DNA of 64,000 nucleotides from Pseudevernia furfuracea (lineage: Eukaryota; Ascomycota; Lecanoromycetes; Lecanorales; Parmeliaceae). Shown in pieces: positions 35,401 to 46,371 of the stretch (positions are counted from its first letter, which is position 1; each line of letters opens with the position of its first letter). The translations under genes and the position numbers were made by a program. Below the pieces are notes generated by a model, which was not told where the DNA came from, ran no database searches, and saw nothing but the letters and a program-made list of their open reading frames with translations. The DNA lies in assembly GCA_022315425.1 (NCBI GenBank), contig JAIUPT010000021.1:1240001-1304000 (forward strand). Reading direction: 5' to 3'.

Positions 35401-37573
35401 GATCGAGGTCAAAGTCGCCGCTGTTGGCCTAAACTGGAAGGATCTGGGTCTCTCTTCGGGACGGTTTGACGGGAACAATCTCTCGTCTGAGTACTCGGGC
35501 GTCGTTTCCAAGACGGGCTTGGACGTGACTAGTGTTTCTGTTGGTGATCGTGTGTTTGGCATGGGAAGAGGGCACTTCGGAAATTACACGCGTGTGCCGG
35601 CTGCATTCGCGCAAAGGCTTCTTTCCAGCGACGATCTGGTCGAGGTAGCCACAATGCCGCTGGTATATATGACTGCCGTATATGCATTTGACTACGTCAC
35701 TCAGCTTGAAAAGGGGCAAACGGTGCTGATTCAGTCAGCCACTGGCGGTTTAGGGCTCGCAGCCATCCAGGTTGCGCAGTCAAAGGGTGCCGAGGTGTTT
35801 GCCACTGTCGGTACCGCCGAAAAGGCCCGTTTCCTCGTCGACACCATGAATATTCCCTCATCTCACATCTTTTCTTCACGCGACCTCTCAGACCTGTCCC
35901 GGGCCGTGGGTATGACTCGAAAACGTGGGTTCGACGTGATTCTCAGTACCGGCAAAGGAGACATGCTGTACACGTCCGTGAAGGCTCTAGCGCCTCTGGG
36001 TCATCTGATCGACGTGGGCCGGATGGACGTGATGGATGCAAAGACGATGGGTCTAGAGCTTTTCCAGAAGAGCGCCAACTTTTCATCTTTCGACTTGGGG
36101 CTCGTTCTCGACAGCGACCCTGTGCTTGGAGGGAAGCTGATGCAGGCCGTGAACAAGCATTACCGTGCAGGGCACATTGCTCCTATTCGTCCCTTTTCGA
36201 CCGCCGACATCTCCAAGCTGGACCATTTCCTGCTCGGCTTCTCCAAGGGCACGCACATTGGGAAGCTGGTGGTGACATTTCAGGATCCAGACTCGCTGGT
36301 CAGAATGATGTCGCCAGCTCCCGCGGCCCGGTTCGACCCCAAGGCACGCTATATCATTACGGGAGGACTGGGTGGCCTTGGGCGGTCCATGATCAGGTGG
36401 ATGTGTGACCGCGGTGCTCAGGACTTGGTGATTCTGTCCAGACGTGGTGCCAGCGCCCCCGAGGCCCAGACATTTGTCAACACTCTAGCAGCTCGCGGCG
36501 TCAGTGTTCGACCAGTCCGCTGCGACGTGAGTAAACGGGAGCAGGTTATGCTCGCCATTACAGAGGCTTCTTCCGACCGGCCGATCAAGGGGATCATTCA
36601 TTCTGCTGTGTCTTACCAGGACCTCACATTCGACAAATTGTCAATCGAAAGATGGCATGAGAGCCTGGCAGCCAAGGTCCTCGGCACCAAAAACTTGCAC
36701 GAAGCAACACTCTCTCTGCCACTGGACTTTTTCGTCATGACCACCTCCCTCGAGTCGGTCTGGGCTCTCCCCACGCAGAGCGCGTATACGGCAGCCAACA
36801 ACTTCCAGGACCTTTTCGCTCGTTACCGTCGACGTTGCGGCTTAGCTACGTCGACGGCATCATTTGGCTTCATAAACGACATAGGGAGTCTAAGCACTGA
36901 CTCCACTACAGTCGACATGTTTGCACGCGCAAAGGTACTAACCATCACAGAACCTCAGTTTCTCAATCTCCTGGAGCCGGCCTTCTTGAACAATGAGCAT
37001 GCAACAACTTCTCCGCAGTGGATCGGCCAGCATCATGATCCGCTGTCCGCCGCCACCTACGTCACTTGTCTGGATCCGGCCGCAATGGCCACCAAGAAAC
37101 GCAACGAGGCCGAAGCGGGCCTACCGTCAGGCTCTACACCCCGATGGTACAGCGATAGGCGCGTGTCGCTAATCATGCGCGCGTTTGACGACGCGGAACG
37201 GCACGTAGGTAACTCCACGACGGCCGCTGCAGACCACGGCGGCAAGTCAGCTGTTGCCCATCTGCGCCGCGAGTTCGACGAGGCCGTCAAAAAGGCCGGC
37301 CCCGAGGAGCGAGCCAAGACCGTGACGCTAGTCACCGAAGCCATCGTGACGACTGTGGCCGAGATGCTTTTCATTGACGCATCGAGCATCAATCCGACAA
37401 GGACGGTAGCTAGCTACGGCGTTGATAGTCTGATTGCGGCAGAGTTAAGGAACTGGTTCCTCTTGGCCTTGGGTACCAACATCAGTGTGTTGGATTTGCT
37501 GGATGCTCATACGAGTATCGATGCACTTGCTGCTAAGATTGTCGATGCAAAGCTTCCGGAAGCTAGCGCTTAA
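29451..37573 (+). CDS. Highly reducing iterative type I polyketide synthase (KS-AT-DH-CMeT-ER-KR-ACP)
   Basis: Exons 29451..29508, 29564..30035, 30103..32681 and 32769..37573 give 2637 aa. KS: IAIVGMGCRWPG at 13-24, active Cys184 in DTACSSS, HGTGTPVGDP near 319, GHTEGAS near 361. A linker has LNG-V repeats. AT: GFILTGQGAQWHAMG near 606 and GHSSGEM near 697. DH: His in LLPHPVFPAAGF near 1037 and Asp in YPLHPASLDAIIQ near 1216. CMeT: LELGAGTGGATR near 1491, intact. ER: VGLNWKDLGLSSG near 1922 and a TGGLGLAAIQ dinucleotide loop. KR: ITGGLGGLG near 2233 and Tyr in SAYTAANN near 2375. ACP: GVDSL near 2588. No thioesterase. All catalytic motifs look intact. It makes a reduced, C-methylated chain, possibly a pyrone as in Sol1. 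Confidence 0.96.
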
Positions 37574-37888
37574 GGTCCAGCTATTTGTATATAGCAGAAG
37601 ACGCTTTCTTAGTAATCCAAATAGATTTAGAGTCATAGTAGATACACGAATAGAAGGATGGGCCTTCGCTGAATATTGTCAGTGTTTATTGATGGTTAGA
37701 TTGAGATGTTTGATGCTTCAAAAAAAAGGGCAAAGGTCAAGAGCAGGAAATCCCACTGCTGCATATTAGCCCGATGAGGCATGAATTTGTACTTCTAGAC
37801 GTCGATTCTCGGGCCAATACTCAGATACTCAAGTATACACTCTGCATGAGATAATCGCAAGAACAACACCAGAGCCAGACTTCGCTTC
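37574..37888. other. 3' flank of the PKS gene
   Basis: Terminator side of the PKS. Its end carries one copy (37869..37888) of a 20-bp repeat that abuts the LTR. No gene is seen. Confidence 0.4.
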
Positions 37889-38082
37889 TGTTGGAATGTA
37901 CGAAGGATATAAGGTCTCGTACTGGATTATAATAGAACGACTCTATTGTATACTATATAGATTACTTATAATACTTAAGAAAGAAGAGAAGAAGAAGGAT
38001 CTAGCTAAGAGTCGTCTATTAGCGACACGCTAAAAGCACGCTAGTGCGGGCGGAATGGCCTATGATTGGCTGGATTCCAACA
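37889..38082. repeat. Diverged LTR, inverted relative to the copy at 13.9 kb
   Basis: 194 bp from TGTTGG to CCAACA; its reverse complement aligns over its full length with 13863..14051, clearly diverged. It is bracketed by a 20-bp direct repeat (CCRGAGCCAGACTTCGCTTC at 37869..37888 and 38083..38102). That is longer than a target duplication and may be element-internal sequence left next to each LTR. Confidence 0.75.
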
Positions 38083-38956
38083 CCGGAGCCAGACTTCGCT
38101 TCCGTTGTGAATCATCACAAACGTGTTCCTATCCTGCTCTCTAACACTCTATGAAAAACACGTCAAATCCGCATCGATGAACCAGTAGCAAGCGTCCTTT
38201 ACTACCAACCAAATTTACTCGCTATAATGTACGCGCCTATCCTTGCAAGAGAGAGAGACTCGTCAGGAAGCCATGACGGACTGTGATTTCCAAATGTGCC
38301 AGGCAGAATAATAATAATAAGTACCAGGTGCGTATCTTGCTAGTCCCGTTCCCGCCCGAGCCAGATCCACCTCCTGGATGCAACTCACCTGGTCTGAAAA
38401 ATGGGGCCAATGTGTTTTTTCTGCGCCCCAGAGGTTGGAGGCTGGCTATTAGATTTCACTCGGTAGTGCAGAATACCTACCATGATATTTCCCTAGCTAT
38501 CTCTCCGGCTATCTCTCCAGCTATGTCGGACAGATCGAATGGATTATGTATCATACTTTCCCGAGATTGGTGGTTGATGAAGCGAGTTTTCTCGAACCCG
38601 TTGGGTTCTCTCCCTTGGGGATGCGATCTTGCACGTGCCGCGTCCCGCAGGCTACAACTCCGCATCAAAGAGTTGACTTGAAATTTTCTTCTACAACGTC
38701 TTGAGAAGCCTCCTTCGGGCGTTTGGCATCAGTCCTGCAGCGCTCGGATCGCCGAGACCAGCCCATTCCCGAAAGGTCAGCGACCTGATCAGGAGGAAGG
38801 TTCGTGTCAATCATTTCACCTGTGAGCGGCGTAGAGTCTCGGCTTTCATCCCTCGGTACTGTAATGAACACATTCGACCTGTTGGTCCTAATGGACCTTG
38901 CAGCTGAGCTCTCTTTATGGGGCTGTTGAGATCAAGTTGGGATATCGCTTGATTTT

Positions 38957-38997
<41 letters not shown>

Positions 38998-39804
38998 AGA
39001 AAGGTGTACTGACGAAAGTTACAGCTGCAACTAAACAAAGATCGAGGGGCTATACAATATCTAGTGTAAACGCGGAAGAATCTATTGACAAGTTTGAATA
39101 TAATAGCAAAAGCTTAAGAGACTAAACGCATACTACTGACCGACCGTTCAGAGCGTATACCACTGCCATGCAAGTGCAGTGGGAAGATTAAGATGGTGTG
39201 GACAAACGGAGACCGTTCAAACTTTTGTTATGGCAGGTTATGAGCGAGCAACACGGCACAGGGTTTGCAGCAAGGACTGGAAGAAGCTAAAGTGAGAGAA
39301 TATGTAAGAGAGCGTGTGAGAACAAGGTACTCACTTTGATTGATAAAAACACTACAAAAGCCTTGAAAATGAACCCTGGGAAGATGTGACATTGCTGCCT
39401 GCCGCCACCGCGCTATGTTAACTTACATGCTCCTCCCCTCTCCATCTCCTCTCTTCCTCCATCCTCCAACCCATTATTGAGTATATTACGAAGTGCAGTA
39501 TCAACATAGCCTTTCTGTCAGCTGCAATTCAAGTCTTTCCGCCATTTATCAGCGCCTTGGTAAGCGGTCTTGTGCGATTGCGGATACTGGAGAAGAAAGG
39601 GACAATAATAACAAATGGCCAAATAGCCAAGTCGCAATACCATATACCATTCGCCTCCACAATAATCTCTTCCTTCGAAGATACGAAAGACCATGAGTCA
39701 TCGCGGGATCATGGACATTATCAGCCTCAGCGGTGTATCTCTGGAAAATCTCCAAACGATCGGTCCCCGCCTTTCAGTAGAGTATAAGTACATTCAAACA
39801 TTGA
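38083..39804. other. Gene-free interval with a GA microsatellite
   Basis: An (AG)n run of about 32 bp lies at 38962..38993. An open frame at 38283..38681 has no recognisable domain. Pyrimidine-rich DNA lies near 39427-39470. Nothing else was recognised. Confidence 0.45.
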
Positions 39805-40733
39805 TCACGCCTTCTTAGCCGCCTCAGCCGCGTCCTCTTCCTGCCAGGACAGGATCACTTTCTGCTTGCTGATCCTCCAGGGATTCTCTCCCTTCTCCTC
39901 CAACTCCTTCAGTCGGACGAGCTCTAGGTAAAATCGGCCCTATGTGGGGAACTGGTGGTTAGATCGTCCTCTATTTTTTCGAAATAATGCCATGCTTTTC
40001 GCTCCGACTTGGGGGTGCGCAAGCACTGTAAATGAACACCTGGGTAGGGAGAGTAAGATGAATGACAGTATAGACTCACCCCGTTTTTCCTAACCATAAC
40101 TCGCGGCCGACCCTCGGCATCCCGACGATATAGCCACGCGTTGGCGTACGCGACGACCGTGCAGCTGTCCGGCCGCGTAGTGGTCTTGGTTGTAGGCTGC
40201 GGTAGCTCGATCAGGAGATCCCTTTAGTGAAGACAACACGTCAGTCACACATCAATCCAATCTCGTCGCTTGAGAAAAAAATCCTCCCCAAAAACTTCGT
40301 TCCTTCCTCAGATGAAGTCGTGACCTCCCCACGGACAAGAAAACAAGAAAAGGATATTAACGGGTAAAAGGACACGAAGTTGCCGAGGTTAGGAAGGGGA
40401 GGGAAACTCACTGCACGGTATGCTGGGTCGAGTCGTACGCGCCCAGGATCGACTCCAGGTTCTTGGCCCACTCCTCGCTTGAAATGTCCTGCGGCGACCC
40501 GCCCAAGAGGCTCGTGTAGTCGAGGTGCACCTTCGGCGCGTACACCGAGGCGATCAGCATCGAGGACGATACCGTGTCGAAGCCGAGCGTCTGTGAAGGG
40601 TTGTCGTTAGTGGGCTTGGGTTCTGGGCTATGGGAGGTGAAGACAAGGGAAGGCCGCTCACCATCCGGAATATGGTGTCGTGGATGTTTGCCCTGTCCAG
40701 CAGGTAGGTCTGAACATCGTACGGAGCGGCCAT
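39805..40733 (-). CDS. SnoaL-like (NTF2-fold) protein
   Basis: Four short exons, 40733..40662, 40590..40412, 40221..40080 and 39939..39805, splice in perfect phase to 175 aa; no exon alone is long, so the gene is easy to miss. The protein has the layout of fungal SnoaL-like proteins: N-terminal helix LLDRANIHDTIFRMTLGFD, then YAPKVHLDYTSLLGG, STQHTVQDLLIELP, CTVVAYANAWLYRR and a closing strand GRFYLELVRL with WRISKQKVIL. The NTF2 fold is used by polyketide cyclases and small dehydratases, but also by many proteins of unknown role. It lies between the PKS and the P450. Whether it acts in the pathway or is a bystander is open. Introns of 190 and 140 bp are longer than its neighbours'. Confidence 0.85.
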
Positions 40734-41378
40734 GTTTTGTTTATATCAGCAAGTTTGCGGTGGTTACAAATAATCTCATGTGGATTGAAGCTTCAAAGTC
40801 TTGCAATAGCACTGAATGAAAGCATCTTCATATCCATATCCAATTTCCCCACCTGTCTTATACCTGCCTGCAATGACATAATGACATAATATCGCAGCAT
40901 TCATATCTCCTGCACGTCCCCCGCAGTCGTAAATACGGGAAATTAAGTCCGGTGGATTAAGTCCGGTGTAAGTCGATCTCCGAATATCATCGGCTCTTCG
41001 TCTTTCTTGTTACTCGCTAATGAATCTAATGATATTGATCTGCAAATCGGGAGCGGCTCCTCAGATGTTCTTGTTCAATGCATATCGAAAGCTAGCCTCT
41101 AGCTAGTTGGGCTGATCGGGTTCAATCTGAGATTCTGAGTCAATCATTTGGCTACTCGAAAGCTGCTTGACTCGAATTCACAACGCTCAAGTTGAGAGAA
41201 TTCTACAATACAACTTCAGTTTTGAGACATGATTCAAGTCTCGGCAATCCTATTCGACGCTTCATAATTTATGTTTCAAATGCATTTTATACTGTTGTGG
41301 AATAATGCAGGTTTAGAAGATTGCATATCTCAGGAGATTGCATTTCCTAACGAACTCGACTGACTCCATCGCAGATCC
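40734..41378. other. Intergenic region
   Basis: Promoter side of the SnoaL-like gene and 3' side of the P450. No gene or repeat was recognised apart from a short TTAAGTCCGGTG duplication near 40945-40970. Confidence 0.4.
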
Positions 41379-43183
41379 TCAATTCTGGGCTCGTAACTTC
41401 CTTAGCCTTACAAAGCACTTTTGAGGTCTGCGTGAGATTCCATCGAAACCCGCGTAGCCGCCGAGCGACTCAGGTATTTCTAGCATTTCAAAGTTCCAAA
41501 CCAGCAGGGACATGACGGTCCTTATTTCCATGTGCGCCAATCTTCTACCCCAGCAAGCCCGAGGTCCCAGGCCGAAGCCGAGTTGTGGTCCTGCAACACC
41601 GTCGAACTCGACTTCTTTCCCTTTTTGAACGAGCCAGCGTTCGGGATCAAAGATCTTCATGTCCTTCGTCTCGTCCCAGCTCCGATCCTTTGCCGCCCTG
41701 GACGTCGGGCTCCGCTTAGTGTCGTCGATGGGGAGGGACGGCGACAGGAAGCCGGGCCCGTTGGAAACCAGGAAAATTTGGCTTCCCTTGGGAATCCACT
41801 GGCCCAAGACCTCGGTGTCGCACAATGCTTCACGCGTCACGGTGACGGCGGTCAAACGCAGCATCTCATCGATCACGGCATCGAGGTAGGGAATTTGGGC
41901 GCGCCTAAGCTCCTCGAAGGTCGGAAATCGCTTTTCCTCGACGGCTTCGGGGAGGGCGGAGTACAGCGCTGACCGAAGCTTTGATTGAGCGTGGGGGTGG
42001 CCAGTCAGGTACTTCGTTACCCAGCCCATGGCTCCGCCAGTGGTGTGGTGGCCTGCAATTATGTCGCCAAAGATCTGATTTAAGAATGTCTCTGATCAGC
42101 AATGCGTGCAACCAGGTCGGCCGACGTGGACAGGGAATCAGAGCTTACCTCATCTACCAGAAAGTGGTTCCCGAAGTTGGGCTCTCGGCCCTCCTTTCCT
42201 GCGGCCGTCTCCTCCCGCACCAACATATGCTCAAGGCCTGACTTGATTTCACCCGTGTGATAGTTTTCGACAGCTTTCTCAATTTGTTCCCGGACGATTC
42301 GGTCCTTCTGGGAAAAGATCTTCTTGTACCAGGACATCTTCTTCCACCACCAAAGACTAAGCCGTGGAGTCCAGGCAACCACAGTCTTTTCTACGACTTC
42401 GGGTGCCTCGTGAACCGCCACGAGAAAGTCGTTGATCGGGGCCTCGGAGAAAGTCACCGGTTCGTCAAGGTGCCCGTCTTGTATCTTCGAAGGGTCGAGT
42501 TGTGCGGTGGATTTCACCTGTGGGCCTATAGCCGTGTCTGTTAGGTTCTCGCCGAATGCAAAGCCGATCATAACATCGAGGGAGGCGTAGTCAAAGTCGG
42601 CTTTGACACTGAACGGCCTGCCATTGGCTAAATTCATCTTGGTTTCGAAGAGCTTCACGAGCTCAAGCCCTTTGGAGTGCATAATAGGACCTACGAAGGT
42701 GTTGAGGAAGCTTGGAGTCATAAGATCCTGTATCCACCGGCGAGACGCTTTCCAGATACTGTTCGTCTTGAAACGTGCGTGAAAGTCGCCCAGACACCCC
42801 ATTCCATCAGTGATGAAGGTGGACTTATCAAAATCCTTCCGCCTCGTCAGGATGTCCTGGGACTCGCGGAAGTCGGCGAGCAGTATCCACGGCTTGGAAA
42901 AGGGGTGCACGAATACCTGGCAAATTGGAGATCTCATCTTCTCTACCTGGTTGGTGCACCATATGCCGAACTCTCCCGTGACGCTGATGTCACGAACCAT
43001 GCCGGGCCCGTCGCCGAACAGCGACTTGGTGGCCTCGGGGTTGTATGCGATGCCCGGGAGAGGTTTTGGGAGAAGCCATTGATAAAGTGCGTAGATACCA
43101 ACGGCGACGAAAGTGAGGGCAAGACACAACGTCGGCGACACCAGACCAGAGTTCACTGGCATGATACTGGCGTACAGTGTCAT
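41379..43183 (-). CDS. Cytochrome P450 monooxygenase of the PKS cluster
   Basis: Exons 43183..42149 and 42074..41379 give 576 aa. The start at 43183 is the first ATG of the frame. An N-terminal membrane anchor (LVSPTLCLALTFVAVGIYAL) is followed by a proline-rich hinge (PKPLPG). The intron falls just before the I-helix, which reads IFGDIIAGHHTTGG (346 onward). ExxR is Glu415-x-x-Arg418, the PERW-type motif is FDPERW, and the haem loop is FGLGPRACWG with Cys519. All class motifs are intact. An insertion of about 25 residues precedes the PERW region. It is an ER-bound oxidase divergently paired with the FAD oxidase. In a solanapyrone-type pathway it would hydroxylate the pyrone C-methyl group, as Sol6 does; this is inferred from context. 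Confidence 0.93.
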
Positions 43184-43486
43184 GGTCACGAAAGATTAGG
43201 GAGGGATGGTTAATTTTGACGAGACTAGTGGCTAATGAGACCAGTGGCTAATGACATCCATTCAGAAATTCACAGCTAACGAGCCTTGTAGCTAACAAAA
43301 CGCACCAAACTTTCAATACTACATACAAGTAAAAGAAAGCGGAACGGGGAACTCATGCAAATAAATACGTATAACACATCGAGTTAACAAATTATACTAT
43401 CAAACTATCCGAAACATGTTATTAACTCTACGGTATCAGCTAGGTCTTGTACAGGCTCAAACGCAAAGGCTTGGCCTATCAGTGTT

Positions 43487-43521
43487 TCGGCCGGCCAAAT
43501 TCGGCCGGTCAACGTCGGCCA
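43487..43521. promoter_or_regulatory. Three TCGGCC sites at 14-bp period (P450 side)
   Basis: TCGGCCG at 43487, TCGGCCG at 43501 and TCGGCCA at 43515, each separated by 7 bp. They lie 304 bp upstream of the P450 start codon. Candidate site for a cluster regulator. Confidence 0.65.
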
Positions 43522-43944
43522 GGAATGGAGCAACGAGGAGGATAACGGGATGTGGAGGAAAGGAATAAGCGAGACTTACGCAAATATATATTCGAATTGC
43601 CTTAGACAGCGACCTACCTAAGTTGATCTTCCCCCCTTCCTAGACTGACTAGATCTAGCTATTTTGAATCTAACAATTCTATAGCGCTTAACGTAGCACC
43701 CGGGTAAACATAAGAGAGAATATCTTTTGTTTGAGGGTAAGAAAAGACTACGTAACTATTTACTTGTAATAAAATAGACAGATCGAATAAGATCGTAAGA
43801 ATATAAGGAAATGAAATAGTAGCTTTAAGTTCAAATCTTAGACATATATAAGAGACTTCTGCTTGAAAAGATACGAAGAAAGATAGGCACTTAGGGTTAG
43901 GGCCGTGGACTGCTTATATCGAAAGCGGCTAGACCTTGTCAACC

Positions 43945-44004
43945 TAGAAGGAGTTGGGGACGATCAACGACTCATAGAAGGAGTTGGGGACGATCAACGA
44001 CTCA
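43945..44004. repeat. 30-bp perfect tandem duplication
   Basis: Two identical units, 43945..43974 and 43975..44004, beginning TAGAAGGAGTTGGGG. Confidence 0.9.
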
Positions 44005-44186
44005 ACGTAGATGGGTCGTCAGATGGGTCCGAGATACTGACTGATACCCGATGACTCAATGCATGCGGGACTGATCAATTGATCACCAGTCCTAAATCCT
44101 ATCTCGCGCGACTGTACAGAATCAAAACTCAAACAGATGGAACGCGCGTTGGCTATTTCAGCCGGTAAAGGCCCTGCCGACACATT

Positions 44187-44207
44187 TCGGCCGACAGACA
44201 TCGGCCA
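44187..44207. promoter_or_regulatory. Two TCGGCC sites at 14-bp period (FAD oxidase side)
   Basis: TCGGCCG at 44187 and TCGGCCA at 44201 with a 7-bp spacer, the same geometry as on the P450 side. They lie 310 bp upstream of the oxidase start codon. Confidence 0.65.
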
Positions 44208-44517
44208 ACAAGGATTGACCAAGTCATTGATGGCGTGCTGCCGATATGATCATTTTGCTGATGTCATCTTCTCTCTGCCGATGGCCAAGTGCCGTCCTCG
44301 CTACTCGTCAGGACTCAGCGGGATTCGAAGGGACTGCACTTTGTGCGGACGTGAAGCATGACTCCTATTGATACCCTGACCGAGAAAGGAGTTTCGCAAT
44401 GTTGCACCAGTGCTTTTTACGCCAACCGTAACGGTGTACCTGACAACGCATGATCTTGAATCTGTTGGTGTAGAGAGCGTCGAGCACTTCATATCGTGAT
44501 CAAGTACTAGAGCAAAC

Positions 44518-46371
44518 ATGACTCGGTTCTCTCGCCTTGCGGCATGCGGTCTTGTACTCCTACAGCCTCTCGCGGCTAATTGCGATCTTGCATTCCAACA
44601 GCCTCTCGTGGCTGCTAGCGATCTTGAACTCCAACAGCCTCTCGCGGCTGCTTGCGCTCTGTCCGATCCTGATAGCCTTTGTTCCTCCACACGGCGAGAT
44701 CTGACGCCCGAGCAAGCCCAGCGTGAGCTGGGTCCGCTGCTGTCCAATACCTCGAGCATCTTCGGGCCGAGTGATCCTCGCTGGCTGGACGCGACGGAGA
44801 GATACCAGCTGTATGCGGTGCCTGATATCCAGATGGTGGTGCAACCCAGACTTGAATCGGATATCCCAAAAATTGTGGGTGTAACCGTTGTTGCTCACCA
44901 ATGTGCAGTCGGCATAAATAATAATCAGAAAACGATGGCTAATACTTCACAGATCGAATATGCCAACAGCAATAGCGTCCCATTCATGGTGGTTAATCGT
45001 GGGCATTCCTTGACTGCCACATTGGGGAACTTTGCCGGCATCCAAATCGACATGTCGGTCTTAACAGACATCACCATCCAACCAGATGGGAAAACCGCGT
45101 GGTTCCAAGGCGGAACATATGATCATCAAGTCATGGTGGAGCTTTGGGAGCTAGATTACGTTGCAAGTACGGGTTCCAACTCTCCATTTGCATTTGAAAG
45201 CGCCATTGGAAACTAATATGCATGGGCTATTAGCCACGGGAAGTTGCAGCTGCGTCGGGATGATGGGTCCTGGTCTTGGTGGCGGTCACGGACGCTACCA
45301 AGGACTTTACGGCTTGATCAGCGACAACCTTGTTAACTTGAACGTCGTCCTGGCCAACGGTACGGCTATCAGGGTCAATGAAACGACCAACACCGAACTG
45401 TTCTGGGGCATGCAAGGCGCCGGACACAATTTCGGCATCGTGACTAGCTTTGAACTCAAGATCTACCCGCGCGAGGTGGAATCCTGGTATTACAAGAACT
45501 ACATTTTCACCCAGGACAAACACGAGCTACTTTTCGAGGAAATAAATAAGTTCCAAAATAATGGCACCACGCCCAAGCTAATGGCCGCCAACTACGGCTT
45601 ATACACTATGGACACAACCGTAAGCGAGACTGAGGTAAGTCGTCGCTCTGAAAAAGTTCGCCGTGCCATCTGATCTTAAGTAGGCCATTATTTTCTGGTC
45701 TTTCGCGTACGCTGGCCCCCAGGAGGATGCGGAGCCACTCCTGACGCCCTTTGAAAACCTCGGCCACATCTGGGAGGAAGATGGTAACGTCCCATTTCCA
45801 CAAGTCCCCGATGTCCAAGGATCCGGAATGAACGATCCGCTCTGCACTTCAGGGAAAACGCACATCACGACCACCGCCGGCTTGCAAGTCTATAATATCA
45901 CAGCGCAGCGCCAGATCTATGAGTTGTACAACCAAAAGGTCGCGGAACATCCCGAGCTTGGGGGCACCCGGGTGGTCATGGAGGGCTACTCGGTAGAGGG
46001 TGTCCGGGATTTTAATGCTGACCTCTCGGCCTTTCCTCATCGCGATGAATATCTGCTTACGTAAGTCACCATTTTTCTTCCGTCACGTGGACTAACGGCA
46101 ACGATACAGGTACTTCGACGCCGTACCTGAGCCGGATTCCGGCCTCGAAGACTTCGCGATTGAGTGGGCCAAGGAGACCCGGGATCTATGGAACGCCGGT
46201 CAGCCGGAGCGTCTGCCGACGACATACCTCAACTACGCCTTTGGTGATGAGCCCCTTGAGGCCATTTACGGCTACGAGCCGTGGCGGCTGGGAAGACTGC
46301 GCGCTCTAAAGGCCGAGTATGATCCGAACAACCGGTTCGGCTACTACAACCCCATCCCCCTGCCTGAGTAG
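44518..46371 (+). CDS. Secreted BBE-type FAD-linked oxidase of the PKS cluster (solanapyrone-synthase-like)
   Basis: Exons 44518..44874, 44953..45166, 45234..45634, 45684..46060 and 46110..46371 give 536 aa. A signal-peptide-like N-terminus is built of repeats (listed separately). The FAD-binding domain shows VVNRGHSLTATLGNF, with His137 as likely 8-alpha-histidyl link, and SCSCVGMMGPGLGGGHG, with Cys195 in the place of the cysteinyl link; so the flavin may be bound twice covalently. The substrate domain ends with the BBE motif DPNNRFGYYNPI. The closest functional model is Sol5, which oxidises an alcohol to an aldehyde and then promotes an intramolecular Diels-Alder reaction. Other BBE-like oxidases only oxidise, so the cyclase role is inference. 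Intron 1 is 78 bp with no stop, so it could be retained in frame. Confidence 0.9.
44551..44658 (+). repeat. Three 36-bp tandem repeats in the signal-peptide region of the oxidase
   Basis: Units 44551..44586, 44587..44622 and 44623..44658 each encode 12 residues of the pattern L-x-x-Q-P-L-(A/V)-A. Units 2 and 3 are the most alike. Confidence 0.85.

Larger units (their letters stand above)
43184..44517. promoter_or_regulatory. Bidirectional promoter region of the P450 and FAD oxidase
   Basis: 1.33 kb, AT-rich in the middle (43.6-43.9 kb), with TCGGCC arrays near both ends and a 30-bp perfect tandem duplication at 43945..44004 (listed separately). Confidence 0.65.

Noticed and set aside
37057..37392. 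Antisense open frame in the PKS
   Set aside because: Shadow of the ACP-proximal coding region.
38283..38681. 132-codon open frame (+)
   Set aside because: No domain, unusual composition, and no start context or neighbours that support it.
38962..38993. GA microsatellite as a regulatory element
   Set aside because: Simple repeat far from any start codon; no evidence for function.
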